This document shows, piece after piece, positions 41,592-50,002 of a stretch of DNA of 64,000 nucleotides. The stretch lies in NCBI GenBank assembly GCA_017519045.1, contig JAFWTC010000041.1, forward strand, positions 1 through 64,000, read 5' to 3'. The position numbers and the translations under genes are program-made. Under the pieces are notes generated by a model. It saw only the letters and a program-made list of their open reading frames with translations, did no database searches and had not been told where the DNA came from. This DNA is from Candidatus Methanomethylophilaceae archaeon. GTDB taxonomy: Archaea > Thermoplasmatota > Thermoplasmata > Methanomassiliicoccales > Methanomethylophilaceae. Numbering within the stretch: the first letter of the stretch is position 1; each line of letters starts with the position of its first letter.

Positions 41592-43616
41592 ATGTTTATC
41601 AATGACGCCGGCGATTCGCAATCGTCCATTCTGAGGGGCGGCGCAGGCGGCACGGCGTTCCGTCATGCGTCTGACGGGTTTTCGAGCAGATACGAGGATG
41701 TGCAGGCGAGAGGGCATATGCAGAACGATCGCGGCCGCAAGAGGACTCCCGAATCGGCGAAGGGGGAGGCGGATTCCTTCTACAGGCTTGGGAGGAACTA
41801 CGAAAGCGGGAAGGGCGTGAAGCAGTCCTACGAATCCGCGGTGGAATGCTATGCCAAGGCTGCCGCCATGGGGCACAGCCGCGCCATCCACAGCCTGGGA
41901 AAATGCTATTTCAACGGCAACGGGGTCCCGAAATCCAGGGAGAACGCCGTCGCCTTGTATCTGAAGGCGGCGGAGCTGGGCAACTCCTACGCCATGCATA
42001 GCCTCGCCAAATGCTACGAGGGCGGGAAGGGCGTCGAGAGGTCGTACGAGAAGGCCGTAGAATGGTACAGGAAGGCGGCGGAGCTGGGCAACTCCTACGC
42101 GATGCACAGCCTCGGCGAGTGCTACGAGAAGGGGAAGGGCGTGAAGCAGTCCTACGACGAGGCTGTCAAATGGTACAGGAAGGCGGCCGACCTGGGGGAC
42201 GCGAGGTCCGTCAGCAACATGGGCGACTGCTACTGCTTCGGGCACGGCGTCGAGAGGTCGTACGAGAAGGCGGTCGAATGGTACAGGAAGGGGATAAAGC
42301 TCGGCGACTCCTACTCCATAAACGGCCTGGCCTGGTGCTTCTACCACGGCAAGGGCGTGGAGCAGTCCTACGACCAGGCGCTGGCCTTGTACAGGGCCGC
42401 GGCCGACCTGGGAAACACCTATGCGATGCACAGCATAGGGAGCTGCTACTTCTACGGCCACGGGGTCCCCGTGTCCTTCGAGAAGGCAGCCGAGTGGTAC
42501 GGCAAGGCGGCGGACCTCGGGAACGCGTACGCGATCCACAGCCTCGGCTGGTGCTACATCAACGGCAAGGGCGTCGAGAAATCCTATGAGAAGGCCGTGA
42601 AGCTCTATGAGAAGGCCGCGGAGATCGGGAACAGCTACGCCATGCATGGGTTGGGCTGGTGCTACGAGAACGGCAAGGGCGTCAAGAAGTCCTACGCGGA
42701 GGCCTTCAGATGGTACTATGATGCGGCCGAGATGGGGAACGTGTACGCCATGCACAGCCTCGGCGAGTGCTACGAGAAGGGGAAGGGCGTGGAGCAGTCG
42801 TACAAGAACGCCGTCGAATGGTACAGGAAGGCGGCCGACCTGGGCGACGTGAAGTCGATGAGCAACCTCGGCGAGAGCTACTACTACGGCCGCGGGGTCC
42901 CGCAGTCGTACGAGGACGCCATAGGGTGGTACACCCGCGGCATGGAGCAGGGCAACACGTTCTGCATGTACAGCCTCGGCTGGTGTTACTATTACGGCAA
43001 GGGCCTGGAGCAATCGTACGAGAAGGCGGCCGAGTGGTACAGGAAGGCGGCCGACCGTGGAAACGGGTACGCCATGTACGGCCTGGGCTGGTGCTACTAT
43101 TACGGAAGGGGAATAGCCCAGTCCTACGAGAAGGCGGCCGAGTGGTACTCCAGGTCGGCGGAGCTCGGCAACTCGTACGCGATGTACAGCCTGGGATGGT
43201 GCTACGAGAACAGCAGGGGCGTGGAGCAATCGTACGAGAAGGCGGCCGAGTGGTACTCCAGGTCGGCGGAGCTCGGCAACTCGTACGCGATGTACAGCCT
43301 GGGCGAGTGCTACTATTACGGGCGCGGCGTGGGGCAGTCCGACGACATGGCGATCAAGTGGTACATCAAGGCTTCCGAGATGAGCGCGAGCCGCAACATG
43401 CTGAGGGACGAGGCTTACGACGCGGAGATGAAGGACGACCTCATCCGATCCGGTCGTGCCGGTTCCGGGAGGGAGTCGACGTACGACGCCCACGAGATCA
43501 TGTCCTTGAACTCTATGGAGTCGCCTTCGTGCATGTTGAACAGGATCTTCTCGCATTCGACGAGTATCCTCTCCAGCTCGTTCTTTATGTCCTCGGGTAT
43601 CTTCCCGGCCGTGTAA
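41592..43616 (+). CDS. large Sel1-repeat protein (15 repeats)
   Basis: After about 60 non-repetitive residues there are 15 consecutive Sel1 units, each exactly 36 residues. The consensus has NSYAMHSLGxCY, GKGVxxSYEKA and WYRKAA. Such solenoids are protein-binding scaffolds; no signal peptide or enzyme domain is present, so it is probably cytosolic. Repeats 14 and 15 are nearly identical at DNA level, and units 4-6 resemble units 10-12, showing stepwise growth by duplication. The true protein probably ends near base 43460. The remaining frame to TAA at 43616 is antisense to a small gene. It diverges from the AIPR operon. Confidence 0.85.
   Translation: MFINDAGDSQSSILRGGAGGTAFRHASDGFSSRYEDVQARGHMQNDRGRKRTPESAKGEADSFYRLGRNYESGKGVKQSYESAVECYAKAAAMGHSRAIHSLGKCYFNGNGVPKSRENAVALYLKAAELGNSYAMHSLAKCYEGGKGVERSYEKAVEWYRKAAELGNSYAMHSLGECYEKGKGVKQSYDEAVKWYRKAADLGDARSVSNMGDCYCFGHGVERSYEKAVEWYRKGIKLGDSYSINGLAWCFYHGKGVEQSYDQALALYRAAADLGNTYAMHSIGSCYFYGHGVPVSFEKAAEWYGKAADLGNAYAIHSLGWCYINGKGVEKSYEKAVKLYEKAAEIGNSYAMHGLGWCYENGKGVKKSYAEAFRWYYDAAEMGNVYAMHSLGECYEKGKGVEQSYKNAVEWYRKAADLGDVKSMSNLGESYYYGRGVPQSYEDAIGWYTRGMEQGNTFCMYSLGWCYYYGKGLEQSYEKAAEWYRKAADRGNGYAMYGLGWCYYYGRGIAQSYEKAAEWYSRSAELGNSYAMYSLGWCYENSRGVEQSYEKAAEWYSRSAELGNSYAMYSLGECYYYGRGVGQSDDMAIKWYIKASEMSASRNMLRDEAYDAEMKDDLIRSGRAGSGRESTYDAHEIMSLNSMESPSCMLNRIFSHSTSILSSSFFMSSGIFPAV
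43125..43303 (+). repeat. recent 108-base duplication inside Sel1 gene
   Basis: A 71-base block (43125-43195) recurs without change at 43233-43303, offset by exactly 108 bases (one 36-residue repeat). Confidence 0.85.
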
Positions 43617-43744
43617 GCGGCTTCTATGCGGGGGCCCAGCGGGCCAATCTCCTCCCCTCCGAACTTCTTGAGGTACAGCTCCATCTTCGAGCGTATCTGC
43701 GTGGCGGTGGCGATGGCCTTGAAACTAGTGCACGGGACCAGCAT
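43415..43744 (-). CDS. small protein of unknown function
   Basis: A 109-residue protein with a helical centre (KNELERILVECEKILFNMHEG) and an N-terminal hydrophobic/aromatic segment. I do not recognise the family. ATG 43744 was preferred over 43765 because ACTTAAAG (about 43770-43777) is a TATA box at the right distance. This promoter and the sensible amphipathic composition argue it is real. It overlaps the tail of the converging Sel1 frame by 202 bases. Confidence 0.5.
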   Translation of the reverse strand: MLVPCTSFKAIATATQIRSKMELYLKKFGGEEIGPLGPRIEAAYTAGKIPEDIKNELERILVECEKILFNMHEGDSIEFKDMISWASYVDSLPEPARPDRMRSSFISAS

Positions 43745-43840
43745 GATGGCGTGAGCGAGCGTCATTCTACTTTAAGTTTGGGTCTTGCGCCATGACGGCG
43801 CCCGATGCCCGCTTTCCGTTCTGACATTCGCATTGCGAGG

Positions 43841-43850
43841 CTATTATCTA
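43841..43850 (+). promoter_or_regulatory. TATA box of cobN-like gene
   Basis: CTATTATCTA lies about 26-35 bases before ATG 43876, predicting a leaderless or near-leaderless mRNA. Confidence 0.5.
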
Positions 43851-43875
43851 TGATGGACGTTACTTCCAACGTCCT

Positions 43876-46800
43876 ATGAAATCCGTATCATTGCTTTACT
43901 TGGCAACTTCCAATCAGATCGACATGATGGGCCGCTCCGCCTCAAGGCATCCCGAGGTGGAGGTCAGCTCGTACAACCTCGCCCGCATGGCCGTGTCGGA
44001 GATACCGGCGGAGGGGGATCCGCCCGACATCGTCCTGGTCATGCTCCCGGTGGTGGCCTCTCTCGACGACATGAAGGACTTCCTCCGCAGGCGGAATCCA
44101 GGCATGGTGGTGTCCGTCGGAAAGGATCCGCGGCTCTGGACGCTCAACACTGTTCCCAAGGAGAAGGCCCTGCGCGTGTACGAGTACCTGTCGAACAGCG
44201 GACAGGACAACTACGACGGCGCCTTGGACTACATTCTGTCCGAGTTCGCGGGATTCGACCTCGTCCCTTCGCCGCCCAGGGGGCTTCCCATGCACGGGCT
44301 GGTCGACCTCACCCGTCCAGGCGAGGTCTACGGCTCCCTGGAGGAGTACAAGTCCGGCCGCGGATGGGACGAGTCCAGCCCTTCGGTGTGCTTCTCGGTT
44401 TCAAGGGAGGCCTGGATGTCCGGCAACTTCGGCATGCGCAGGTTCCTTTTCGAATGCATGGAGGAGGCCGGCCTGAACGCGGTGGCGGTCATGTCGAAGC
44501 CGAGGGACGACCCCGCCTTGGGGGCGTGGGGCCTGACGACCACGATGTACAACCTCCTTACGGACCGCGGGGATCCCAAAGTGGACGCATTCATCGCTAA
44601 CTCCTACATGCAGTATGACGTCATGGGGGCTGATGGGAAGGTCATGAGCGAGGCGGAGCTCGTGGCCAGGATGAACGTACCGGTGTTCTGTCCTATGGAC
44701 CTCCGCTCCATGACCATGGAGGAATGGGAGGCCTCTCCCGGAATAGGGCAGATGTCCGCCTCCAGGATAGTCGTGCCGGAGCTCAAGGGGTTCATCGAGC
44801 CGATTCCGATGAGCGTGATGGAGGACCGCTCCCCCTTGGCCGACTACATACCGATCGAGGACAGGTGCCGCCGCATCGCATCCAGGATCCGGAGGCGCGC
44901 CATGCTTCGCCGGATCCCCAACGGGGACAGGACGGTCGTGTTCGTGCTGAACATCGGCGCCTGCTCCACCGTGGAGGCCACACTGGGGCTCGCCCACGGG
45001 CTGGATTCGATGGAGAGCGTCGTCCGCATAATGGCCGCGATGAAGGAGGACGGTTATCGCTTCGACGTCCCGGAATCCGGAGAGGCGCTGAGGGAGATGA
45101 TAGTGTCCCGCCGCGCCTATCCGGAGTTCAGATGGACCTCGGTGTCTGAGACAGTCTCCAAGGGAGGCGTCCTTTATCGCATGGGGAGGGACGAGTACGC
45201 TTCGATGTTCGGCACCTTGGGGAGCAAGACCAGGGAGGGCGTCGTCAGGGTGTGGGGCGAGCCACCGGGCGAGGGCATGACGGACGGCAACGACCTGATC
45301 ATCCCGGGCGTCCGTCTGGGGAACGCCTACGTGATCGTCCAGCCCAAGCGGGGATGCGTCGGCAGGGAGTGCAGCGGGAAGAAGTGCAAGGTCCTGACGG
45401 ATCCGTGCTGCCCTCCGAACCACCACTACATAGCCACGTACCTCTACCTCGACCGCGTCATGAAGGCCGACATGATGATCGGCATGGGGTCGCACGGGAC
45501 CTTGGAGCATCTTCCTGGCAAGTCCAACGGCCTGAGCGGCGACTGCTATCCGGACGTCTGCGTCGGGTCGCTTCCCAATTTCTATGTATTCAATGCCTGC
45601 GACTCGGCGCATGCCACGATAGCAAAGCGCAGGGCGTATGCGACCATGTTCGGCCACGCTCCCGCGAGGACCGCGCCCATGGAGCTGTCGCAGGACATGA
45701 GGGCCCTCATAGATCACGTGGGAAGCTTCGATCCGGACAACGAGGGCGAGGCATACCGCGCCTCCTTTTCCGAGAGGCTGGACGAGCTGGCATCGGCCGC
45801 CGGCATGGTCATCCCTGGGTCTCTGGGCGAGGCCTTGGACCGCAAGGTCGGAAGGGCCAGGGACCTTCTGGACTCCGCCGCGTCCTCCTTCGTGGAGCTC
45901 GGCGCCCACGTGTTCGGGGAGGCGCCCTCCGAGGAGGAGATGGCCGACGTCCTATACGCCTCGGAGGCCGACGGCGCCACCGACGGCCTGGAGGATGCGG
46001 TGAAGGCGGCGGTATCGGGAAGTGCGTCGTCCGATCTGGAGCGCAGGCTGCTTGCCCTGGCCGATTCCATGCGTGCAAGCGACGAGATGGGCTCCTTGAT
46101 GAACGCCGCCTCGGGAGGCTTCACCGCGCCGGGGCCGGCCGGGAACCTCGTCAGGGGGAAGACGGCGATATACCCCACCGGTCGCAACCTGTACGGCTCC
46201 AACCCGGACATGTATCCGACCAGGACGTCGTATCTTGTCGGCTGCGATCTCGCCGACCGTCTGCTGGAAGCTTACCGCGAAGAGCACGGCCGCTTCCCGG
46301 AGGAGGTGGCGCTGTCATGGATGAGCAACGATCTGGCCATCGCCGGAGGCGAGATGATCGGACAGGTGATGTCGCTCATCGGAGTCGAGCCGACGTGGTC
46401 CTCCGACGGGAAGGCGGAGGGCTTCAGCATAATCCCCGCCGAGAGGCTGGCCCATCCGCGCATAGACGTCCTCATCCGTCCCGCCGGCACCGTCCTGTCC
46501 GTCTACAGGAGCCGTATCGACCTCTTGGACAGGGCCATCGCGGCGGTGGCGGATCTGGACGAGCCTCCCGACGTGAATTACGTCCATGCCCATGCGATGG
46601 ATTCCGTCAGGGCGGGGGCATCCGCGGACGAGGCCTCCTCTAGGATATTCGGCGCGGGCGCCGGGATGTCCTCCGGGCTCTTCTATGCCATTATGGCTTC
46701 GGCATGGGAGAAGGACTCCGACCTGGCCGGGATCTTCATGAGCAACAATGGATACGCGTACGGCTCCGGGAAGGACGGGGTGCCCATGCACGGGCAGTTC

Positions 46801-47508
46801 GGATACCAGCTGTCGAAGGTCTCCGCGACGTTCAACAAGATATCCTCCGACGACAAGGACCTCCTTCTCAGCGGCGGCTTCTTCACGTCCCAGGGCGGGA
46901 TGGCCATGGCCGCGGAGGACCTCACGGGAAGGAAGGTGTCCTCGTACTACGGCGATTCCAGGAGGTCCTCCAAGGTAGGCGTCCGCACGCTTTCCGAGGA
47001 GATCAGCCGCCTGTCGGCCGTGAAGATCCTCAACCCCCAGTGGATAGAGTCCAACATGGCCTCGGGATACGGGGGCGCCACCGCGATGATGGGGGCCGTC
47101 CAGAAGCTCTACGGGTGGCAGATAACGACCAAGGACGTCGACGGCCGCGTGTTCGACGGCGTGGTGGAGAGGTACGTCAAGGACGAGAGGGTGAGGGAAT
47201 TCCTGATGAGGTCCAACCCCTACGCGCTGGAGGACCTGGAGCGCAGGATGCTGGAGCTGGACTCCAGGGGGCTGTGGGAGGCCGACCCTGACGCCCTGGC
47301 CGCCCTCAAGGACGACTATCTCCAGCTCGAGGGCGACATGGAGGACATCTCCGAGGGGGAGGGCTGTCAGAGGTTCGAGATCATAGTGGACAGGATGGAC
47401 GGGAGCTACGACGTCGGCAGGAAGGTCGAGGACGCCCGCAAGGTGATAGGGGAGAGGCTCGGAAGGCGACCCTCGGAGGAATCTCCCGGTGGCGCTCTCC
47501 GGACATGA
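43876..47508 (+). CDS. cobN: CobN/BchH-family chelatase large subunit
   Basis: A 1210-residue porphyrin/corrin-binding subunit of the ATP-driven chelatases. GCVGRECSGKKCKVLTDPCC, GMGSHGTLEHLPGKS and YVFNACDSAHATIAKRRAY are family blocks. The later part has SYYGDSRRSSKVGVRTLSEEISR, LNPQWIESNMASGYGGATAMM and WQITTKDVDGRVFDGVVE. With the ChlI and ChlD genes about 2.5-5 kb downstream it should insert cobalt into corrinoids (or a metal into a related tetrapyrrole). Cobalt is likely in a methylotrophic methanogen that lives on corrinoid methyltransferases (inference). It ends within the 3' end of uvrA. Confidence 0.9.
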   Translation: MKSVSLLYLATSNQIDMMGRSASRHPEVEVSSYNLARMAVSEIPAEGDPPDIVLVMLPVVASLDDMKDFLRRRNPGMVVSVGKDPRLWTLNTVPKEKALRVYEYLSNSGQDNYDGALDYILSEFAGFDLVPSPPRGLPMHGLVDLTRPGEVYGSLEEYKSGRGWDESSPSVCFSVSREAWMSGNFGMRRFLFECMEEAGLNAVAVMSKPRDDPALGAWGLTTTMYNLLTDRGDPKVDAFIANSYMQYDVMGADGKVMSEAELVARMNVPVFCPMDLRSMTMEEWEASPGIGQMSASRIVVPELKGFIEPIPMSVMEDRSPLADYIPIEDRCRRIASRIRRRAMLRRIPNGDRTVVFVLNIGACSTVEATLGLAHGLDSMESVVRIMAAMKEDGYRFDVPESGEALREMIVSRRAYPEFRWTSVSETVSKGGVLYRMGRDEYASMFGTLGSKTREGVVRVWGEPPGEGMTDGNDLIIPGVRLGNAYVIVQPKRGCVGRECSGKKCKVLTDPCCPPNHHYIATYLYLDRVMKADMMIGMGSHGTLEHLPGKSNGLSGDCYPDVCVGSLPNFYVFNACDSAHATIAKRRAYATMFGHAPARTAPMELSQDMRALIDHVGSFDPDNEGEAYRASFSERLDELASAAGMVIPGSLGEALDRKVGRARDLLDSAASSFVELGAHVFGEAPSEEEMADVLYASEADGATDGLEDAVKAAVSGSASSDLERRLLALADSMRASDEMGSLMNAASGGFTAPGPAGNLVRGKTAIYPTGRNLYGSNPDMYPTRTSYLVGCDLADRLLEAYREEHGRFPEEVALSWMSNDLAIAGGEMIGQVMSLIGVEPTWSSDGKAEGFSIIPAERLAHPRIDVLIRPAGTVLSVYRSRIDLLDRAIAAVADLDEPPDVNYVHAHAMDSVRAGASADEASSRIFGAGAGMSSGLFYAIMASAWEKDSDLAGIFMSNNGYAYGSGKDGVPMHGQFGYQLSKVSATFNKISSDDKDLLLSGGFFTSQGGMAMAAEDLTGRKVSSYYGDSRRSSKVGVRTLSEEISRLSAVKILNPQWIESNMASGYGGATAMMGAVQKLYGWQITTKDVDGRVFDGVVERYVKDERVREFLMRSNPYALEDLERRMLELDSRGLWEADPDALAALKDDYLQLEGDMEDISEGEGCQRFEIIVDRMDGSYDVGRKVEDARKVIGERLGRRPSEESPGGALRT

Positions 47509-49953
47509 CCTCACGTCCTCCGGAGTTCCGTTGACGACGATCCTTCCGCCCTCGTCCCCGCCCTTCGGACCCATGTCTATGACGTAGTCGGCGTTCCTGA
47601 TCACGTCCAGGTCGTGCTCTATGACGATTACGGTGGCGCCCGATTCCACCAGGCGCTGGAATACGGACATCAGGACCTCGACATCCAAGGGGTGGAGACC
47701 TATGGTCGGCTCGTCGAACACGAAGACGGTCCCGGCCTGGCCGCGCCCCATCTCGCTCGCCAGCTTCAGGCGCTGGGCCTCCCCTCCGGAGAGCCCAGGA
47801 GTGGCCTCCCCGAGCGTGAGGTATCCCAGCCCGACGCCGCTGAGCGCCTCCAGCCTGCTCCTGACCGCCGGGATGTCCTTGCACGCCTCCATGGCCTCGT
47901 CGACGCTCATCTCCATGATCTCTGGAAGGGAGAAGCTCCTTCCGTCCTTGGACGCGCGGACGATCCTGGAAGCCTCCTTGCGGTAGCGGGAGCCTCCGCA
48001 TTCCGGACAGGGGATCTCGACGTCCGGAAGGAACTGGATGTCGAGGCTCACGGTCCCGGTCCCGTCGCATGTGGGGCATCTCATCGAGCCCGTGTTGTAA
48101 GACAGGTCCCCGGCCTTCACTCCGGCCTCCTTTGCTCCAGGGGTCTTGGCGAACGCCTTGCGCAGCTCGTCGTGCACGTTGGCGTAGGTGGCGACGGTCG
48201 AGCGGACGTTGATCCCGATCGGCGTCGCGTCTATGAGCTTCACCTGGCTTATCCCGGCCGCGCCTATCGACAGGACGTGGTCGGGCAGGTCGGACTCCGA
48301 TACCAGGGCCTCGAGCGCAGGGACCAGGCTGTCCAGGACCATGGTGGTCTTCCCGCTTCCCGACATCCCCGTCACGACCGTGAGGCGCCCTTTCGGAATC
48401 CTGACGTCAAGCGGCTTCACCGTATGGATGCCGGACGTGCGCATCTCTATCATCCCCAGCGAGAACAGCCCCTCCTTCGGAGCCCTGGAACGGAGTCCAC
48501 GGCCCTCTCCTCCGAGGAAAGGACCTATCCTGGACGAGGGATCCCTCGAGAGGGCTTCCACCGTGCCTTGCGCGATGACCCTTCCGCCGTCATCCCCCGC
48601 GCCGGGACCCAGCTCGACCACCCAGTCCGAACGCCTCAGGACCTGGGTGTCGTGATCCACCAGCACCACCGTGTTCCCGTCCTCGACCAGGTCGTCCATG
48701 ACTCCTATAAGCCCTTCTATGTTCGACGGATGCAGCCCTATCGAAGGCTCGTCCAGCACGTACATGACCCCGGTGGTGCGGTTGCGTACCGACCTGGCCA
48801 GCTGGACGCGCTGCCTCTCCCCCGTGGAGAGAGTTGACGACGGGCGGTCCAGGGCCAGATATCCCAGCCCCAGGTCCAGAAGGCGCCTGGCCGTGTCGGA
48901 GAACGACTCGCAGATGCTCTCGGCCATCTGGGCCATCTCCCTCGGAAGCGTCTCCGGGACGCCCTTCACCCACTCCGACAGCTCCGACAGCGTCATCTGG
49001 CAGGCCTTGTCCAAGGAGATCCCCCTAACCAGAGGCTCCCGGGCCTTCTCCGACAGCCTGGTGCCGCGGCAGCAGGGGCAGACCCCCGTCTTGAGGAACC
49101 TCTCCACCCGCTTCATCCCCTTCTCGTCCTTCACCTTGGCCAGGGCGTTCTTGACCGTGTTGACGGCGCTGTAGTACATGAAGTCCATCTCGCCGGCGTT
49201 CCCCGACTTCTCGTTGTAATAAAGCAGATGCCTCTTCTCGGCCGGCCCGTGGAATACTATCTCCCTCTCCTTCTCGGTCAGCTCCCTGAACGGGACGTCG
49301 GTGCGGACGCCCATGTCCCTCGCTATGTCCTTCATCAGGGACCACATCAGCGTCTGCCACGGCGCGACCGCCCCCTCATCGATCGTCTTCGACTCGTCCG
49401 GGACCAGGGAGTCCTCGTCCACCTCGTATGCGATCCCGGTGCCGTCGCAGTTCCTGCATGCGCCGGTGCTGTTGAACGCCAGGTCCTCCGCGCTGGGAGG
49501 GGAGACCTCCGCGCCGCAGACGGGGCATCTCATCTCCATCATGGCGGCGAAGTCTATGCTTGGTTCCAGGTAGTGCCCGTTCGGGCATCTGTGGCTCGCC
49601 AGCCTGGAGAACATGAGTCTGACGCTGTTCAGAAGCTCGGTGGACGTTCCGAACGTGCTCCTTATCCCCGGGACCCCGGGACGCTGGTGCAGCGCCAGCG
49701 CGGCCGGGACGTGGCGGACGTCGTCAACGTCGGCGCGGGCCGCCTGGGTCATGCGTCTGCGCGTGTACGTCGACAGCGCCTCCAGGTAGCGTCTGGAGCC
49801 TTCGGCGTAGAGTATTCCCAAAGCCAGGGAGGATTTCCCGGATCCGGAGACTCCGGCTATCCCAACCACTCCGTGCAGCGGGACGTCCACGTCTATGCCC
49901 TTGAGGTTGTGGACCTTTGCTCCGCGGACTTCTATGCATTCAGGCGGCTTCAT
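46315..49953 (-). CDS. uvrA: class II UvrA-like ABC ATPase
   Basis: Two ABC ATPase halves with GVSGSGKSS and GMSGSGKTT Walker A motifs, LSTGERQRVQLA and LSGGEAQRLKLA signatures, and zinc Cys pairs CPVCGAEV/CRNCDGTG, CPCCRGTR and CPTCDGTG/CPECGGSR. The UvrB-binding region of ordinary UvrA is missing, so this is the short class II type (UvrA2-like), linked elsewhere to drug or DNA-damage tolerance without UvrB. The recognisable protein (about 827 residues) ends near base 47474 with ESATGRFLR. No stop is present there, and the frame stays open to 46315 antisense to cobN. A TATA-like GGCTTATCATC precedes ATG 49953. Confidence 0.85.
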   Translation of the reverse strand: MKPPECIEVRGAKVHNLKGIDVDVPLHGVVGIAGVSGSGKSSLALGILYAEGSRRYLEALSTYTRRRMTQAARADVDDVRHVPAALALHQRPGVPGIRSTFGTSTELLNSVRLMFSRLASHRCPNGHYLEPSIDFAAMMEMRCPVCGAEVSPPSAEDLAFNSTGACRNCDGTGIAYEVDEDSLVPDESKTIDEGAVAPWQTLMWSLMKDIARDMGVRTDVPFRELTEKEREIVFHGPAEKRHLLYYNEKSGNAGEMDFMYYSAVNTVKNALAKVKDEKGMKRVERFLKTGVCPCCRGTRLSEKAREPLVRGISLDKACQMTLSELSEWVKGVPETLPREMAQMAESICESFSDTARRLLDLGLGYLALDRPSSTLSTGERQRVQLARSVRNRTTGVMYVLDEPSIGLHPSNIEGLIGVMDDLVEDGNTVVLVDHDTQVLRRSDWVVELGPGAGDDGGRVIAQGTVEALSRDPSSRIGPFLGGEGRGLRSRAPKEGLFSLGMIEMRTSGIHTVKPLDVRIPKGRLTVVTGMSGSGKTTMVLDSLVPALEALVSESDLPDHVLSIGAAGISQVKLIDATPIGINVRSTVATYANVHDELRKAFAKTPGAKEAGVKAGDLSYNTGSMRCPTCDGTGTVSLDIQFLPDVEIPCPECGGSRYRKEASRIVRASKDGRSFSLPEIMEMSVDEAMEACKDIPAVRSRLEALSGVGLGYLTLGEATPGLSGGEAQRLKLASEMGRGQAGTVFVFDEPTIGLHPLDVEVLMSVFQRLVESGATVIVIEHDLDVIRNADYVIDMGPKGGDEGGRIVVNGTPEDVRSCPESATGRFLRGSPSEPLPYHLAGVLDLPADVVAPVHPVHYDLEPLTALPLGDVLHVALELEIVVLEGGQGVRVGLPQPPGVQLQHPALQVLQRVGVGPHQEFPHPLVLDVPLHHAVEHAAVDVLGRYLPPVELLDGPHHRGGAPVSRGHVGLYPLGVEDLHGRQAADLLGKRADAYLGGPPGIAVVRGHLPSREVLRGHGHPALGREEAAAEKEVLVVGGYLVERRGDLRQLVSELPVHGHPVLPGAVRVSIVAHEDPGQVGVLLPCRSHNGIEEPGGHPGARAEYPRGGLVRGCPRPDGIHRMGMDVIHVGRLVQIRHRRDGPVQEVDTAPVDGQDGAGGTDEDVYARMGQPLGGDYAEALRLPVGGPRRLDSDERHHLSDHLASGDGQIVAHP

Positions 49954-50002
49954 ATCGCCACATGTCCAGCAGATGCCGGATGATAAGCCTTTTCAGCGTT
50001 TT

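Noticed and set aside
41800-43400. Regular 108-base spacing suggesting a CRISPR or satellite array.
   Set aside because: The period is exactly 36 codons, the frame is open and the translated units are Sel1 repeats. No short identical repeats with unique spacers are present anywhere in the window.
33287-43744. Prophage or integrative element in the accessory island.
   Set aside because: No integrase, capsid, portal, replication gene, insertion-sequence transposase or attachment-type direct repeats were found.
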